Assembly (NCBI GenBank): GCA_946566415.1
Contig: CAMNWW010000124.1
Location: 1-6,564, forward strand
Direction: 5' to 3'
DNA length: 6,564 nt
Origin: an uncultured Lachnospiraceae bacterium
Lineage (GTDB): Bacteria > Bacillota > Clostridia > Lachnospirales > Lachnospiraceae
The first letter of the stretch is position 1. Every line of letters starts with the position of its first letter. This document shows positions 5,401 to 6,564 of this stretch, piece by piece. The notes under the pieces are model-generated. The model worked only from the letters and a program-made list of their open reading frames with translations. It searched no databases and was not told the origin of the DNA. The translations under genes were made by a program, and so were the position numbers.

Positions 5401-6321
5401 ATGGCAATTACAGCAAGCATGGTAAAAGAATTAAGAGAAATGACAGGAGCCGGAATGATGGACTGCAAGAAGGCCCTGAGCGAGACTGACGGCAATATGG
5501 ATGCGGCGATCGAATACCTCAGAAAGAACGGCGAAGCAAAGGCTGTGAAAAAAGCAGGCCGTATTGCTGCAGAAGGTATTGTAATGGCAGAAGTCACGGA
5601 CGATAAGACGGCCGCAATCGTAGAAGTAAACTCTGAGACAGATTTTGTGGCGAAAAACGCTGAGTTCCAGGGATTTGTTAAGAATGTAACTGAGCAGGCG
5701 CTCGCTACGGAAAATACAGAGATGGAAGCGTTCTTGGCAGAAGAATGGAAAGCAGAGCCGGGCAAGAGTGTCAATGAGGCTCTTACAGAAAAGATTTCTG
5801 TAATCGGAGAGAAACTCAGTATTCGCAGATTTGAAAAAATAGTGTCTGACGGCTGCATCGTGGCATATATCCATGGCGGTGGAAGAATCGGCGTTCTTGT
5901 AGAGGCAGATACAGACGTTGTAAATGATGAAATCCGCACGTGCCTTAAAAATGTGGCAATGCAGGTGGCTGCAATGTCTCCGAAGTATGTTTCCCGCGAT
6001 GAGGTTTCTCAGGAATATATGGAACATGAGAAGGAGATCCTGCTGGCTCAGGCAAAACAGGAGAATCCGAACAAGCCGGACAATATCATTGAGAAGATGA
6101 TCGTTGGACGTCTGAATAAGGAACTCAAGGAGATCTGCCTGAACGACCAGGTATATGTACAGGACAGCGATTTGACTGTGGCGAAGTATGTTGAGAAAGT
6201 TGCGAAAGAGAATGGCGCAAACGTATCTTTGAAGAGATTTGTCCGTTATGAGACAGGTGAAGGTATCGAGAAAAAGAATGAAGATTTTGCGGCGGAAGTG
6301 GCAAAACAGATGGGACAATAA
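5401..6321 (+). CDS. tsf: Elongation factor Ts
   Basis: EF-Ts, the guanine nucleotide exchange factor that recycles EF-Tu-GDP to EF-Tu-GTP during elongation. The N-terminal UBA-like module contains LREMTGAGMMDCKKAL (11-26), and the EF-Tu-contacting signature TDFVAKN lies at 80-86. The core follows, with YIHGGGRIGVLVE and an MQVAAMSPKYV segment, and the C-terminus has VYVQDSDLTVAKYVEK. The start is ATG 5401 (MAITASMVKE) with GGAGG at 5388-5392, 8 nt upstream. The in-frame ATG at 5386 overlaps that site and is rejected. The protein has 306 residues, somewhat longer than the 283 of Escherichia coli, as is usual in Clostridia. It lies 44 nt after rpsB in the same transcript and is followed by a strong terminator. 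Confidence 0.98.
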   Translation: MAITASMVKELREMTGAGMMDCKKALSETDGNMDAAIEYLRKNGEAKAVKKAGRIAAEGIVMAEVTDDKTAAIVEVNSETDFVAKNAEFQGFVKNVTEQALATENTEMEAFLAEEWKAEPGKSVNEALTEKISVIGEKLSIRRFEKIVSDGCIVAYIHGGGRIGVLVEADTDVVNDEIRTCLKNVAMQVAAMSPKYVSRDEVSQEYMEHEKEILLAQAKQENPNKPDNIIEKMIVGRLNKELKEICLNDQVYVQDSDLTVAKYVEKVAKENGANVSLKRFVRYETGEGIEKKNEDFAAEVAKQMGQ

Positions 6322-6347
6322 ACTTATAATGCAATAAAATTTCAGAG

Positions 6348-6388
6348 CCCCTGAAAATCCCGGAAAACGGGCATTTTCGGGGGTTTTT
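6348..6388 (+). terminator. Strong intrinsic terminator of the rpsB-tsf operon
   Basis: CCCCTGAAAAT (6348-6358) pairs with ATTTTCGGGGG (6373-6383). CCCG (6359-6362) pairs with CGGG (6368-6371) around a GAAAA loop, with one bulged C at 6372. That gives 15 pairs, one of them T-G, followed directly by TTTTT (6384-6388). It lies 26 nt after the tsf stop codon. Confidence 0.93.
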
Positions 6389-6421
6389 GGCGTTTGAGGA
6401 GAGACTCTGGATTTATCGTAA

Positions 6422-6440
6422 ATTATCATATTTTGATAAT
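6422..6440. repeat. Perfect 7-bp palindrome, operator-like
   Basis: ATTATCA (6422-6428) and TGATAAT (6434-6440) are perfect inverted arms around a 5-nt TATTT spacer. It resembles a dimeric regulator or recombinase site but has no T-run and no known gene to control within the window. AT-rich DNA produces such palindromes by chance fairly often. Confidence 0.4.
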
Positions 6441-6442
6441 AT

Positions 6443-6481
6443 ATTTGGGGGTAAATTTGGGGGAAAGGGTTACCCCCAAAT
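6443..6481. repeat. Tandem and inverted G5-tract 12-mers
   Basis: ATTTGGGGGTAA (6443-6454) is followed directly by ATTTGGGGGAAA (6455-6466), and then by a perfect inverted copy of the first, TTACCCCCAAAT (6470-6481). The 12-bp arms are 15 nt apart, and the middle copy could pair with the same arm in part. Arrays of this kind occur as protein-binding sites, including integrase arm sites, but no recombinase gene is in the window. The region 6389-6564 has no supportable gene. Confidence 0.7.
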
Positions 6482-6488
6482 GGCATCT

Positions 6489-6547
6489 CAAACTTTGCCT
6501 CTTTCTTTTTAAAAATGAAGAGAAGTTTGCGTGTTTTTTCTTTTTTT
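6489..6547 (+). terminator. AT-rich hairpin with T-rich tail, possible second terminator
   Basis: CAAACTT (6489-6495) pairs with AAGTTTG (6523-6529). CTCTT (6499-6503) pairs with AAGAG (6518-6522) after a TGC bulge, and TTTTT/AAAAA (6506-6510/6511-6515) can extend the stem with some pairs lost to the loop. A T-rich tract (6534-6547, one C) follows. The low GC content of the stem makes terminator function uncertain. Confidence 0.4.
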
Positions 6548-6564
6548 GGGGGATACAGGGAATC

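Noticed and set aside
5431..6486. 351-codon minus-strand frame opposite tsf
   Set aside because: It is a shadow of tsf: it spans the tsf terminator and repeats, is rich in Cys/His/Ile/Leu runs typical of antisense frames, and has no ribosome binding site.

Overview
The window reads as chromosomal DNA from a spore-forming Clostridia, most likely a Lachnospiraceae-type gut bacterium. The grounds are the gene content (an FtsW/RodA polymerase paired with a class B PBP, a DUF2953 protein next to GerW/YtfJ, then rpsB-tsf), strong AGGAGG/GGAGG ribosome binding sites, several TTG starts and moderate GC. The assignment is inferred from gene families and order; no search was run. All genes lie on the + strand.

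Left part (1-2149): the 3' part of an FtsW/RodA/SpoVE-family peptidoglycan glycosyltransferase, cut by the window edge, runs with a 161-nt out-of-phase overlap into a class B penicillin-binding protein (STFK, SCN and KTGT motifs). Together they would form a SEDS-bPBP pair that polymerises and crosslinks peptidoglycan.

Middle part (2150-4382): the PBP is followed by a 194-nt gap that folds on paper into three consecutive hairpins, one of them a long rod whose internal loops are made only of opposed G and A. The gap ends at the ribosome binding site of a 110-aa protein I do not recognise. Next come a DUF2953 membrane-anchored protein and GerW/YtfJ, the pair known in Bacillus as ytfI-ytfJ and linked to spores. 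After GerW there is a candidate sporulation-type (sigma-E/K-like) promoter and, 30 nt downstream, a 48-codon two-helix membrane peptide that starts with TTG.

Right part (4383-6564): an intrinsic terminator closes the sporulation/cell-wall block. The -35 box of a strong vegetative promoter lies inside that hairpin. The promoter drives a structured leader, rpsB (ribosomal protein S2) and tsf (EF-Ts), and a strong terminator follows tsf. The last ~175 bases hold no gene that I can see. They carry a palindrome, tandem and inverted copies of a G5-tract 12-mer, and an AT-rich hairpin with a T-rich tail. pyrH, which often follows tsf, is not present in this stretch.

The most promising unexplained items are the structured region at 2157-2340 and the small putative sporulation membrane peptide at 4236-4382.
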